A stretch of 32,331 bases of DNA. Source: Bryobacterales bacterium (GTDB lineage: Bacteria > Acidobacteriota > Terriglobia > Bryobacterales > Bryobacteraceae). The position numbers were made by a program, and so were the translations under genes. The stretch's first letter is position 1. Every line of letters starts with the position of its first letter. The stretch spans positions 1 to 32,331 of the forward strand of contig PLRJ01000237.1 in NCBI GenBank assembly GCA_003163855.1, in the 5' to 3' direction. Positions 23,203-29,784 of the stretch are shown here, one piece after another. The notes beneath the pieces were generated by a model. The model was not told where the DNA came from. It did no database searches and was given only the letters and a program-made list of their open reading frames with translations.

Positions 23203-25632
23203 TCACTCATACCGCAGCGCCACCAGCGGATCCACCCGAGTGGCTCGTCTTGCTGGAATAAAACAAGCCAACACTCCCACCAGGGCAATGATCAAAACCA
23301 CACTGATCATCGTCACCGGGTCGTGCGGTTCAACCCCCCACAACTGATTCGCAATCAAGCGGTTCAGGAACAAACTCGCGACGAATCCAATGGCGAGCCC
23401 AATGCCGACCAGCACACCGCCCATCTTCAGCACCATCAGGAATACATTCTGCTCCAGCGCGCCCAGCGCCATGCGAATCCCGATCTCGTGTGTCTGCTGC
23501 GATACCGTGTAGGCCAACACGCTATACGTTCCAATGCCAACCAGAATCAAGCCAATAGCCGCGAAAACCGACAGTATCGTCAGAGTAAACTCCGGCCCCG
23601 AGTAGGAGAACGATTTCAGATAGCCCTTCAGTGTTCCAGTCAGCGTAAGCGCAACGCCGCGATCAACCGCCCAAATCTCGCGCCGCACGCTATTTTGCAG
23701 CGACAAAGGATCGATGCTGGTTCGTACCAGGATGCCTCTCGAGTAGAACCCGGTGATGGTGTAAGGCACCAGGACCTCGGGCGAGATCGGATCTTGCAAA
23801 CCCTGATTTTTTGCGTCGCTGATCACGCCCACAATGGTGAACGACGGATCGGCGACGGGATCGGGAATCTTCCCCAGATCTTTAAGCGTTATCAGCCGAC
23901 CGATAGGATCTTCCTTGCCGAAAAACTGCTCTACCAGCTTGTGGTTTACCACCGCGACATGCCGCCGGTCGGCAACTTCCTGCTCGCTGAACACGCGTCC
24001 ACGCATCAGCTTCAGGCCGATCGTCGGGAAGTATCCTTCACTGCAAAGCTGATAGATAGCGCGCCATTTCTCCGTGTGCGCTTTACCGGGAATGTCCGCT
24101 TCGCTGCCAATGCCTCCGTACGGGGGCAGGGTGCTGGTTTCTGTGGCTGCAATAACGCCAGGCAGCGTCTTCAAACGCCTTAAGAGCTGACCATAAAAGT
24201 GCTGGATCTGGTCTGCCGTTTTGTACCGTTCCTTAGGCAAAGGCAGCCGGATCACAAGAATGTTGTCGGGATTGAGACCCAGATCCACCGTCTGCAGAGC
24301 CACCATGGTGCGCATAAGAAGACCCGCACCCGCCAGTAAAATAAGCGACAGCGCTATTTCACAAATAACCAGCAGTTTGCGCAAACGCCCATGCCGAAAC
24401 CCGCCGCTGACGCCTTTTCCGGAATCTTTCAGCGGTTCGGCAAGCTGTTTGCGCGAAGCGTGCAGCGCCGGAACTAGGCCCGCCAGGATTGTTGTCACTG
24501 CGGCGACCGCCAGACTGAACACCAGCACGCGCCAGTTCAGCGTGATCACAGCTTCGGACGGTATGGTGTTCTCGGGAATAAGCACGACCAGCGCTTTCAC
24601 GCCGAGGTAAGCAAGCAGGCAGCCGAGCACAAGACCGCCGCCCGTCAACAGCGCGCTCTCAACTAGCATCTGCCGTGCGATTCTCCAACGGCTGGCGCCA
24701 AGCGCCGAGCGGATGGCAATTTCCTTCTCGCGCGATGTCGCCCGCGCCAGCAGCATGTTAGCTACATTTGTGCAACCGATGAACAGCAGCAAGCCAACCG
24801 CGGCCAGCAAGGTCATCAGTGTATTACTGAATCGCCCCACCACCGAGTCGGCAAGGGTCTCGGCGTGAATATTGAACTTCTCGGGATAATGGTCGGGATA
24901 AATTTTGGCCAGCCGCTTCGTTATCAGCTCAACATCGTTCTCAACGTCGCGCATACTCGCGCCGGACCTTGATCGTGCCTGCAGAAAGAAATAGCTTCGC
25001 TCTGCATTGGGCGCTGCCGGATCGGGATCACGCGGATACCAGACGTCGCCTGCGAAATAAGTAAAGCGCGGAGGCATAATGCCGACCAGGGTGCGGGTTT
25101 CGTTATCCAACTTGAACGACTTGCCCAAAACCTGCGGATCGCCGTCACAATCCTTAAGCCACATCTTGTAGCTCATCACGAAGACAGCCGGTGCGCCCGG
25201 CTTGCCGTCTTCCGGCAGAATGCCGCGGCCGCGTAGCGGCGCAACGCCCAGAAATTGGAAAGTATTTGAAGTTACCGCGACACCCTGCAGGCGCTCTGTA
25301 CCTTCGCGCGTGCTGTAGAGTACATCGCTATTATCGACGCCCACCGTGTCTTCTAACGTGCGCGCGCTGCGGCGAATTTCCAGGAACTCGGATGTCGGAT
25401 ATGCGGCTCGTCCGCCAGGTTCGCTGCGCTTTAAGTCGTGCACTTCTAGAATCAGAATGCGCTGCGAGTCGCGGTAAGGAAAGGGATCCAGCAGCACGTT
25501 CTGGACGACACTAAATATGGCTGTGGCCGATCCGATGCCCAGCCCAAGCGCCACAATCGCCATGGCCGCAAAGCCTGGCTGCTTCCGGAATCCACGCAGA
25601 CAATACAGAACGTCTTGTTTAAGACTTCCCAT
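23203..25632 (-). CDS. Acidobacterial duplicated orphan ABC permease (ADOP)
   Basis: An 809-residue protein made of two MacB/FtsX permease halves in tandem. The first half has a helix at about 20-40 (FAAMAIVALGLGIGSATAIF), a periplasmic MacB core at about 50-250 (LRGRGILPEDGKPG) and an FtsX block at about 280-400 with TSREKEIAIRSALGASRWR. The second has a helix near 420, core at about 440-640 and a final FtsX block with QQTHEIGIRMALGALEQNV and CFIPARRATRVDPLVALRYE, the classic end. The ADOP family is greatly expanded in Acidobacteriota, normally with no ATPase gene next door, as here. Function is unknown; lipid, peptide or drug export is inferred from MacB. This copy has no extra N-terminal domain. 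The ATG at 25632 directly follows GGAG, an unusually close Shine-Dalgarno. Confidence 0.92.
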   Translation of the reverse strand: MGSLKQDVLYCLRGFRKQPGFAAMAIVALGLGIGSATAIFSVVQNVLLDPFPYRDSQRILILEVHDLKRSEPGGRAAYPTSEFLEIRRSARTLEDTVGVDNSDVLYSTREGTERLQGVAVTSNTFQFLGVAPLRGRGILPEDGKPGAPAVFVMSYKMWLKDCDGDPQVLGKSFKLDNETRTLVGIMPPRFTYFAGDVWYPRDPDPAAPNAERSYFFLQARSRSGASMRDVENDVELITKRLAKIYPDHYPEKFNIHAETLADSVVGRFSNTLMTLLAAVGLLLFIGCTNVANMLLARATSREKEIAIRSALGASRWRIARQMLVESALLTGGGLVLGCLLAYLGVKALVVLIPENTIPSEAVITLNWRVLVFSLAVAAVTTILAGLVPALHASRKQLAEPLKDSGKGVSGGFRHGRLRKLLVICEIALSLILLAGAGLLMRTMVALQTVDLGLNPDNILVIRLPLPKERYKTADQIQHFYGQLLRRLKTLPGVIAATETSTLPPYGGIGSEADIPGKAHTEKWRAIYQLCSEGYFPTIGLKLMRGRVFSEQEVADRRHVAVVNHKLVEQFFGKEDPIGRLITLKDLGKIPDPVADPSFTIVGVISDAKNQGLQDPISPEVLVPYTITGFYSRGILVRTSIDPLSLQNSVRREIWAVDRGVALTLTGTLKGYLKSFSYSGPEFTLTILSVFAAIGLILVGIGTYSVLAYTVSQQTHEIGIRMALGALEQNVFLMVLKMGGVLVGIGLAIGFVASLFLNRLIANQLWGVEPHDPVTMISVVLIIALVGVLACFIPARRATRVDPLVALRYE

Positions 25633-25671
25633 CTCCGGTCGAGACGAGATCGCGTTGCCAAAAGTTCCGCG

Positions 25672-25911
25672 CTAAATTTCGTCGTCGCTGGACACAGGTT
25701 TTGTCTTCTTTTCCGCGACAGGCGGGGCCGTCCTGGTGCCATGGGTGGCGAAGTACTTCAGTTGCTGTTCGGTAGGGGGCGCCAACGTAATCCACTCGCC
25801 CGATTGATGTAGCTGGCAAATCATGGTGGCGTTAACACCATCCTTGAAGGTGTGGAGACCGTAAACTACTCCGTTTTCGGTGAGGGTGTATTGGTTGGGT
25901 TGCGTTAGCAT
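25672..25911 (-). CDS. Small unknown protein upstream of the ADOP gene
   Basis: A 79-residue protein I do not recognise. It reads as a small beta-rich domain (YTLTENGVVYGLHTFKDGVNATMICQ is strand-like in pattern) with a tryptophan-containing segment SGEWITLAPPTEQQLKYF, and a disordered tail rich in Lys, Pro and acidic residues. There is no signal peptide or membrane helix. The gene lies 39 nt upstream of the ADOP permease on the same strand and 19 nt downstream of the VOC gene, so the three could form one transcript. Codon use looks normal. It could be a real small cytosolic protein; an over-called frame cannot be fully excluded. Confidence 0.55.
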   Translation of the reverse strand: MLTQPNQYTLTENGVVYGLHTFKDGVNATMICQLHQSGEWITLAPPTEQQLKYFATHGTRTAPPVAEKKTKPVSSDDEI

Positions 25912-25930
25912 CTACTTCAAGTCTAGGCTG

Positions 25931-26298
25931 TCAGCGCGACGACAACACGATCTGATTCCCTTCCGAGTCCCTCATAATGGCAAATTTCCCCCAGGGCTGA
26001 TCCTGCGGAGGCCGCGCAAACTCCACCCCCTCGTAGCCATGAGTTCCGCGTAAGTCTCCTCCACGCTGTCAACCTCCCACGACGTGTTCACAAATGTCCC
26101 GATGCGGTCCTCGTGGCCTTCCGGCGTGAACAGCACCACGCCCGTCTGCGCTCCTGGGATCGAAAGCTCAATCCAGCGCTGCGATTCAGAAAAGTGCTGG
26201 TCGGTCAGAATTTTGAATCCGAGCCTGTCAGTATAAAAGCTGAGGGCGCGATCCTGGTCACGCACGGGAATGCCCAGAAACTTGATTTTCTTGATCAT
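25931..26298 (-). pseudogene. VOC (glyoxalase/bleomycin-resistance fold) gene with a one-base frameshift
   Basis: The ATG at 26298 opens a vicinal-oxygen-chelate protein: IKFLGIPVRDQDRALSFYTD, then LGFKILTDQHF and TGVVLFTPEG. After YAELMATRG the frame leaves the family and stops at 25972. In the next frame the expected C-terminal half continues as VEFARPPQDQPWGKFAI followed by MRDSEGNQIVLSSR and a TGA at 25931. Adding one base to the C5 run at 26026-26030 (plus strand) restores an intact protein of about 122 residues. It is thus a recent frameshift, a slippage site, or a sequencing error in a homopolymer. An intact VOC protein of this group would be a cytosolic metal-dependent dioxygenase/isomerase or binding protein. 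It is divergent from the HTH gene. Confidence 0.8.
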
Positions 26299-26361
26299 GC
26301 CACCAGCATGCCAGCGCGTGAAGCCCGAATCAACCGTGCGGATCTCGATTAGCTGCAACCC

Positions 26362-26395
26362 CTGCTATAGCAGGAATGACTATAGTAGAAGTCAT
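26362..26395. promoter_or_regulatory. Two nested palindromes over the start of the HTH gene
   Basis: CTGCTATAGCAG (26362-26373) is a perfect 12-bp palindrome ending 2 nt before the ATG at 26376. It is followed by the inverted repeat ATGACT (26376-26381) / AGTCAT (26390-26395) that includes the start codon, with CTATAG occurring in both. This arrangement suits an autoregulatory operator that would block both transcription and initiation. The function is inferred. Confidence 0.5.
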
Positions 26396-26699
26396 CTTGA
26401 CCATCGACCCCTACGTCATCGACACGCTGATGCGCGATTTAGTGGCCCACAGCCGCTCCTCGGCTGCATTCCTGGTCTATCTACAGCTTTATCGCTCTAC
26501 GCACGCGGCAGGCAAGGAGTCCATGGCGGCCAGTCATCAAGCTTTGGGGGAGGCCACCGGACTCTCCAAACGCTCGGTTCAGATAGCCATTGGTCATCTA
26601 ATCGAGCGCCGCCTCATTCAGCAGCGCAGACTAAGGCCGACATCGGTGCCGGTCTACCGCGTTCTCACGCCGTGGCTACGCAGGAAAACTCCCGCCTAA
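26376..26699 (+). CDS. Small helix-turn-helix protein
   Basis: A 107-residue protein. Residues 45-95 fit a winged-helix/HTH domain: [20 protein letters not shown] gives the first helix and turn, [18 protein letters not shown] the recognition helix and following helix, and a short basic wing and tail ([11 protein letters not shown]) closes it. The pattern is like the helix-turn-helix of replication-initiator or GntR/MarR-type small regulators (a helix with SKRSVQ then LIERRLI). No ligand domain follows. The start at 26376 has only AGGA placed immediately before it, so the ATG at 26430 ([11 protein letters not shown]) is an alternative. Palindromes over the start suggest self-control. It is divergent from the VOC gene and converges on icd with a 4-bp stop overlap. 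The target genes are unknown. Confidence 0.72.
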   Translation: MTIVEVILTIDPYVIDTLMRDLVAHSRSSAAFLVYLQLYRSTHAAGKESMAASHQALGEATGLSKRSVQIAIGHLIERRLIQQRRLRPTSVPVYRVLTPWLRRKTPA

Positions 26700-27904
26700 A
26701 CCGTACCCATCAGCTCGGCCACTTTTTCCAGATAGCTCTTAGTATTGAGCCACTTCTGATCAGGCCCCACCAGCAGCGCCAGGTCTTTCGTCATGAAACC
26801 TGCTTCCACCGCGTCCACGGTCGCCTTCTCAAGTTTGTCGGCAAACGCAACCACGTCTGGAGTCCCGTCAAACTGGCCGCGATACCGCAGGCCCGACGAC
26901 CACGCAAAGATGGACGCAATAGGATTCGTCGACGTCTCCTTGCCTTTCTGATATTCGCGGTAATGCCGCGTCACGGTACCATGCGCCGCCTCCGTTTCAA
27001 CCGTCTTCCCATCGGGCGTAATCAGCACGGAAGTCATTAGTCCCAGCGAACCGAAGCCCTGCGCCACAACGTCCGACTGCACATCCCCATCGTAGTTCTT
27101 GCACGCCCAGACGAAGCCACCATCCGACTTGACGGCGTAGGCCACCAAATCATCAATCAGGCGATGCTCGTAGCTCAGGTTGGCGGCTTTGTACTTGTGG
27201 CTAAATTCCTGTTCAAACACGGACTGGAACAAGTCTTTAAACCGCCCGTCGTACTTCTTGAGGATGGTGTTCTTGGTAGATAGATAGACCGGAAGATGAC
27301 GCGACAGGCCGTAATTGAAGCATGCACGCGCGAAGCCGATAATGGACTCGTCTAGGTTATACATGGACAAAGCAACGCCTGGACTCTTGAATTCGAAAAC
27401 GTCGTACGTACTGGCGTGTGCGCCGCTGGCGGGAGTAAAGGTGAGTGTAAGCTTACCAGCTTCTTTCACCAGGATGTCGGTAGCCCGATATTGATCGCCA
27501 AAAGCGTGGCGTCCCACCACGATTGGCTTTACCCAGCCCGGAATATAGCGCGGCACGTTGCGGCAGATGATCGGCTCGCGAAAAATGGTGCCGTCCAGAA
27601 TGTTGCGGATAGTCCCGTTAGGCGACTTCCACATCTGCTTCAGATTGAATTCCTTCACGCGCGCTTCATCGGGCGTGATGGTGGCGCATTTGACACCCAC
27701 TCCGTACTGCTTGATCGCGTTAGCCGAGTCAACCGTCACCTGGTCGTTGGTAACATCGCGATGCTCAACGCCAAGATCGTAATATTTCAAATCGACATCA
27801 AGGTAAGGAACTATCAGAAGGTCTTTGATTTGCGCCCAGATGATGCGCGTCATCTCGTCGCCGTCAAGTTCGACGAGTGGGGTTTTAACGTGAATTTTTG
27901 CCAT
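26696..27904 (-). CDS. icd: NADP-dependent isocitrate dehydrogenase, eukaryotic-like type
   Basis: A 402-residue cytosolic enzyme of the TCA cycle that converts isocitrate to 2-oxoglutarate with NADP+. Start taken at the ATG at 27904; a TTG two codons upstream (27910) is less likely. The sequence is of the dimeric class shared with mitochondrial and cytosolic eukaryotic [16 protein letters not shown] (about 11-23), the substrate region [38 protein letters not shown] as the metal-binding aspartate region, and [12 protein letters not shown] in the cofactor region. Length is normal. It differs strongly from the E. coli Icd class, so regulation by an IcdK-type kinase is not expected. It is a single gene: about 0.8 kb without a clear gene lies upstream, and the HTH gene converges downstream. 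Confidence 0.95.
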   Translation of the reverse strand: MAKIHVKTPLVELDGDEMTRIIWAQIKDLLIVPYLDVDLKYYDLGVEHRDVTNDQVTVDSANAIKQYGVGVKCATITPDEARVKEFNLKQMWKSPNGTIRNILDGTIFREPIICRNVPRYIPGWVKPIVVGRHAFGDQYRATDILVKEAGKLTLTFTPASGAHASTYDVFEFKSPGVALSMYNLDESIIGFARACFNYGLSRHLPVYLSTKNTILKKYDGRFKDLFQSVFEQEFSHKYKAANLSYEHRLIDDLVAYAVKSDGGFVWACKNYDGDVQSDVVAQGFGSLGLMTSVLITPDGKTVETEAAHGTVTRHYREYQKGKETSTNPIASIFAWSSGLRYRGQFDGTPDVVAFADKLEKATVDAVEAGFMTKDLALLVGPDQKWLNTKSYLEKVAELMGTV

Positions 27905-28101
27905 GCCCAAAGACTATGACTTTATCATCTGCGCTTAAACCGGGGACGTGTGCCACCCTCGCGGCCGAACGATCAAGATCGATAGTCCGTACGGTCGCCT
28001 GGAGAATGTATCCACGCCAAACCGTTTGCGCTGAGCCGCTCGGGATAAGGTAGCAGTCGTTCTTCGCATCCGCGGCGGAAGGTTGTTGCTGTAGACAATC
28101 A

Positions 28102-28116
28102 AATTAGGCGCTAATT
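28102..28116. repeat. Inverted repeat AATTAG-GCG-CTAATT
   Basis: Six-bp arms around GCG; if one adenine is allowed to bulge, the arms extend to TCAATTAG/CTAATTGA from 28099 to 28118. It is AT-rich in a GC-rich surrounding and lies in the gene-free stretch, about 200 bp upstream of icd. It may be an operator; no function is shown. Confidence 0.3.
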
Positions 28117-28639
28117 GAACTCCCGGTTCGCTCCCAACGTGTCAAAAGAAATTGATAGGCGCGAGATGCTCGATATTGCCTTCGTCCGGCGGCGAACAAA
28201 TATCCCGCATGTCGGCGATGAGAACGCTCTCGATTCACTCCTGGAGGGGCCGGGCGTGTTTGACGTCGATCCCCACTGCCGCAAATTGGATGCTTTTGTG
28301 GCGAAGCACCAGATTCAGGCTGACATTCACTCGCAAGACCTATTGCCCTGCGCCAACCGCAACGATGGGGGGCGGCCCGTCTATTTTGGCCGGGCGCGAT
28401 GGCAAAAACGCTCAACCGCAAGACCCGACGATGCCGCTTGATCGCCACTAGGCGCTTCGACTTCTGGAACGGGCCGGTTTTATCCCCGAGCACGGACAAT
28501 CCCGGTACTGGTCGAATGCCGCCAGAGGCCCAAGCGTAGGCGTCTCTGCAATTGTAAGGCCCACAAATCGCCTTTTTTCACCCGAGTTTCCAATTCCCGG
28601 GAGAACGGCGTGGTCCGGAGCCTTCGATTCGAGAATTCT

Positions 28640-28660
28640 GTTAAGTCCGTCTTAACTTTT
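28640..28660 (+). terminator. Small stem followed by TTTT, upstream of the GGDEF-like gene
   Basis: GTTAAG (28640-28645) pairs with CTTAAC (28651-28656) across a 5-nt loop and is followed by TTTT. It may be a weak terminator for something in the preceding gap or an operator for the gene starting at 28720. The stem has only two G-C pairs, so termination would be inefficient. Confidence 0.3.
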
Positions 28661-28719
28661 GCCGGTTTTCCGCCGAACAGAATGGTGTCGTATCACAACC
28701 AGCCTTAGGGGGCCAGCAG

Positions 28720-29730
28720 GTGGCGCAGTACATTTCGGACAACACAATAAACATTACAGCGGAAGCCGGTGGCGGGCAGAATGACCTGCTGTGTCGGCTT
28801 GTGGAAGGAATCGGAAAGCACGCGGTCGAAGAGCGGGAAGATGAACTGGCGCGTTTGCGCGAAAATTTGGACATTCAGGCGACCTGTTTGAGAAGCACGA
28901 CTGATCTTGCGCAGATGCGGACCGCGGTTGACACTGTGATAGACGTGATGGCGCGCCACAACGATGGGGTACTTTCGGATCATCGAGTCCATTCCGGTGA
29001 ACTGGCTAAGGCTTTGCGCATGATGGTGGACACAATTGGCCATGTCAGCAAGTCGAGCCAGGCGGCGGTGCACCAACTTTCCGTTATCCAGAAGCATCTG
29101 GAAGAGGCGACGGCAGCTCAGGATACGACCAAACTGAGATCAAAGCTCGGGGTCTGTCTGAATTTAATCAAAGAGCATAGCGAGAGTCTGCGCGCGCAGT
29201 CTGAAGAGCGTATTACTCATTTGAAATCGTTTATTGCCGAATCGCCATCGGCTACCCAGGCAGCATCCATGTTTGAAGAGCCACTGGATCCCGTCACCGG
29301 CTTACCGACACGCTCATTCGCCGAAAAGATGCTTGAGGAACGTTTAGCACGTAAGACCGATTGCCTGGTCGGGGTGGTGACGGTGGACCGCTTCAACGGA
29401 CTGATTGGTCGGTTCGGGCAACATATTGTTGATGACTTGGCTAAGACAGTTGCACACCATCTGGCGCAGCGTCTTCCTGAGGCTACTACTTTGTGCAGAT
29501 GGTCTTCAAATTCATTTATCGCAGTTACGGATGTTGTGACAAGTTATGCCGAAATGTCTCAGCAGTGGCGCAAGGTGCGTGGGTTGCGGATTGAAAAGCA
29601 GATTGAGGATCCCTCCACGACGGCTTTGGTGGTATTAAACACGTCTTTAATGGTTGAACATTTGATGCCCACGTCGTCGAAGCGGGAAGTTATACAGAGT
29701 ATCGACCGCTATGTCTCACAGCACCCCTGA
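28720..29730 (+). CDS. Degenerate GGDEF-domain protein
   Basis: A 336-residue cytosolic protein starting at a GTG with AGGGGG 8 nt upstream. Residues 1-180 are mostly helical with coiled-coil-like segments (EEREDELARLRENLD, QLSVIQKHLEEATAAQ) and could form a dimerising sensor part. Residues 188-330 are a GGDEF domain: the entry motif DPVTGLPTR (190-198), VDRFNGLIGRFGQHIVDDLAK in the place of DxDxFKxINDxxGHxxGDxxL, then RWSSNSF (260-266) where R-x-GGDEF is expected. The GGDEF signature and one metal-binding aspartate are lost, so c-di-GMP synthesis is unlikely. Such domains can instead bind GTP, c-di-GMP or protein partners. It is a stand-alone gene that converges on the beta-lactamase-NamZ gene. 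No PilZ or EAL partner is seen nearby. Confidence 0.82.
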   Translation: MAQYISDNTINITAEAGGGQNDLLCRLVEGIGKHAVEEREDELARLRENLDIQATCLRSTTDLAQMRTAVDTVIDVMARHNDGVLSDHRVHSGELAKALRMMVDTIGHVSKSSQAAVHQLSVIQKHLEEATAAQDTTKLRSKLGVCLNLIKEHSESLRAQSEERITHLKSFIAESPSATQAASMFEEPLDPVTGLPTRSFAEKMLEERLARKTDCLVGVVTVDRFNGLIGRFGQHIVDDLAKTVAHHLAQRLPEATTLCRWSSNSFIAVTDVVTSYAEMSQQWRKVRGLRIEKQIEDPSTTALVVLNTSLMVEHLMPTSSKREVIQSIDRYVSQHP

Positions 29731-29756
29731 GAGCGCAAGTCGGTTTGTAGGCTCCA

Positions 29757-29784
29757 GTTAACAGAGCAAGGTTAATAGAGCAAG
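29757..29784. repeat. 14-bp tandem duplication at the 3' end of the beta-lactamase-NamZ gene
   Basis: GTTAACAGAGCAAG (29757-29770) is followed directly by GTTAATAGAGCAAG (29771-29784), differing at one base. The second copy contains the last codons and stop of the gene on the minus strand. It looks like a slippage or repair duplication of the gene end. Confidence 0.7.

Larger units (their letters stand above)
27911..28719. other. About 0.8 kb without a convincing gene, possibly decayed coding DNA
   Basis: No open frame here is convincing. On the plus strand one frame carries a gene-like run (LLERAGFIPEHGQSRYWSN, near 28455-28510) just after a stop at about 28450, and another frame is open from 28115 to 28441. 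Neither shows a known domain, so this could be a degraded gene or chance. The region holds a few inverted repeats: CGATC-AA-GATCG at 27970-27981, AATTAG/CTAATT at 28102-28116 and GTTAAG/CTTAAC at 28640-28656. The icd promoter should lie at its left end and the GGDEF-like gene promoter at its right end. No tRNA or known RNA motif was recognised. Confidence 0.45.

Noticed and set aside
23323..24183. Plus-strand open frame of 286 codons antisense to the ADOP permease
   Set aside because: No domain, Gln/Asn/Arg-rich shadow composition; the minus strand is plainly the permease.
28115..28441. A 108-codon frame as a real gene
   Set aside because: No Shine-Dalgarno, no domain, and comparable open frames exist on both strands over the same DNA.
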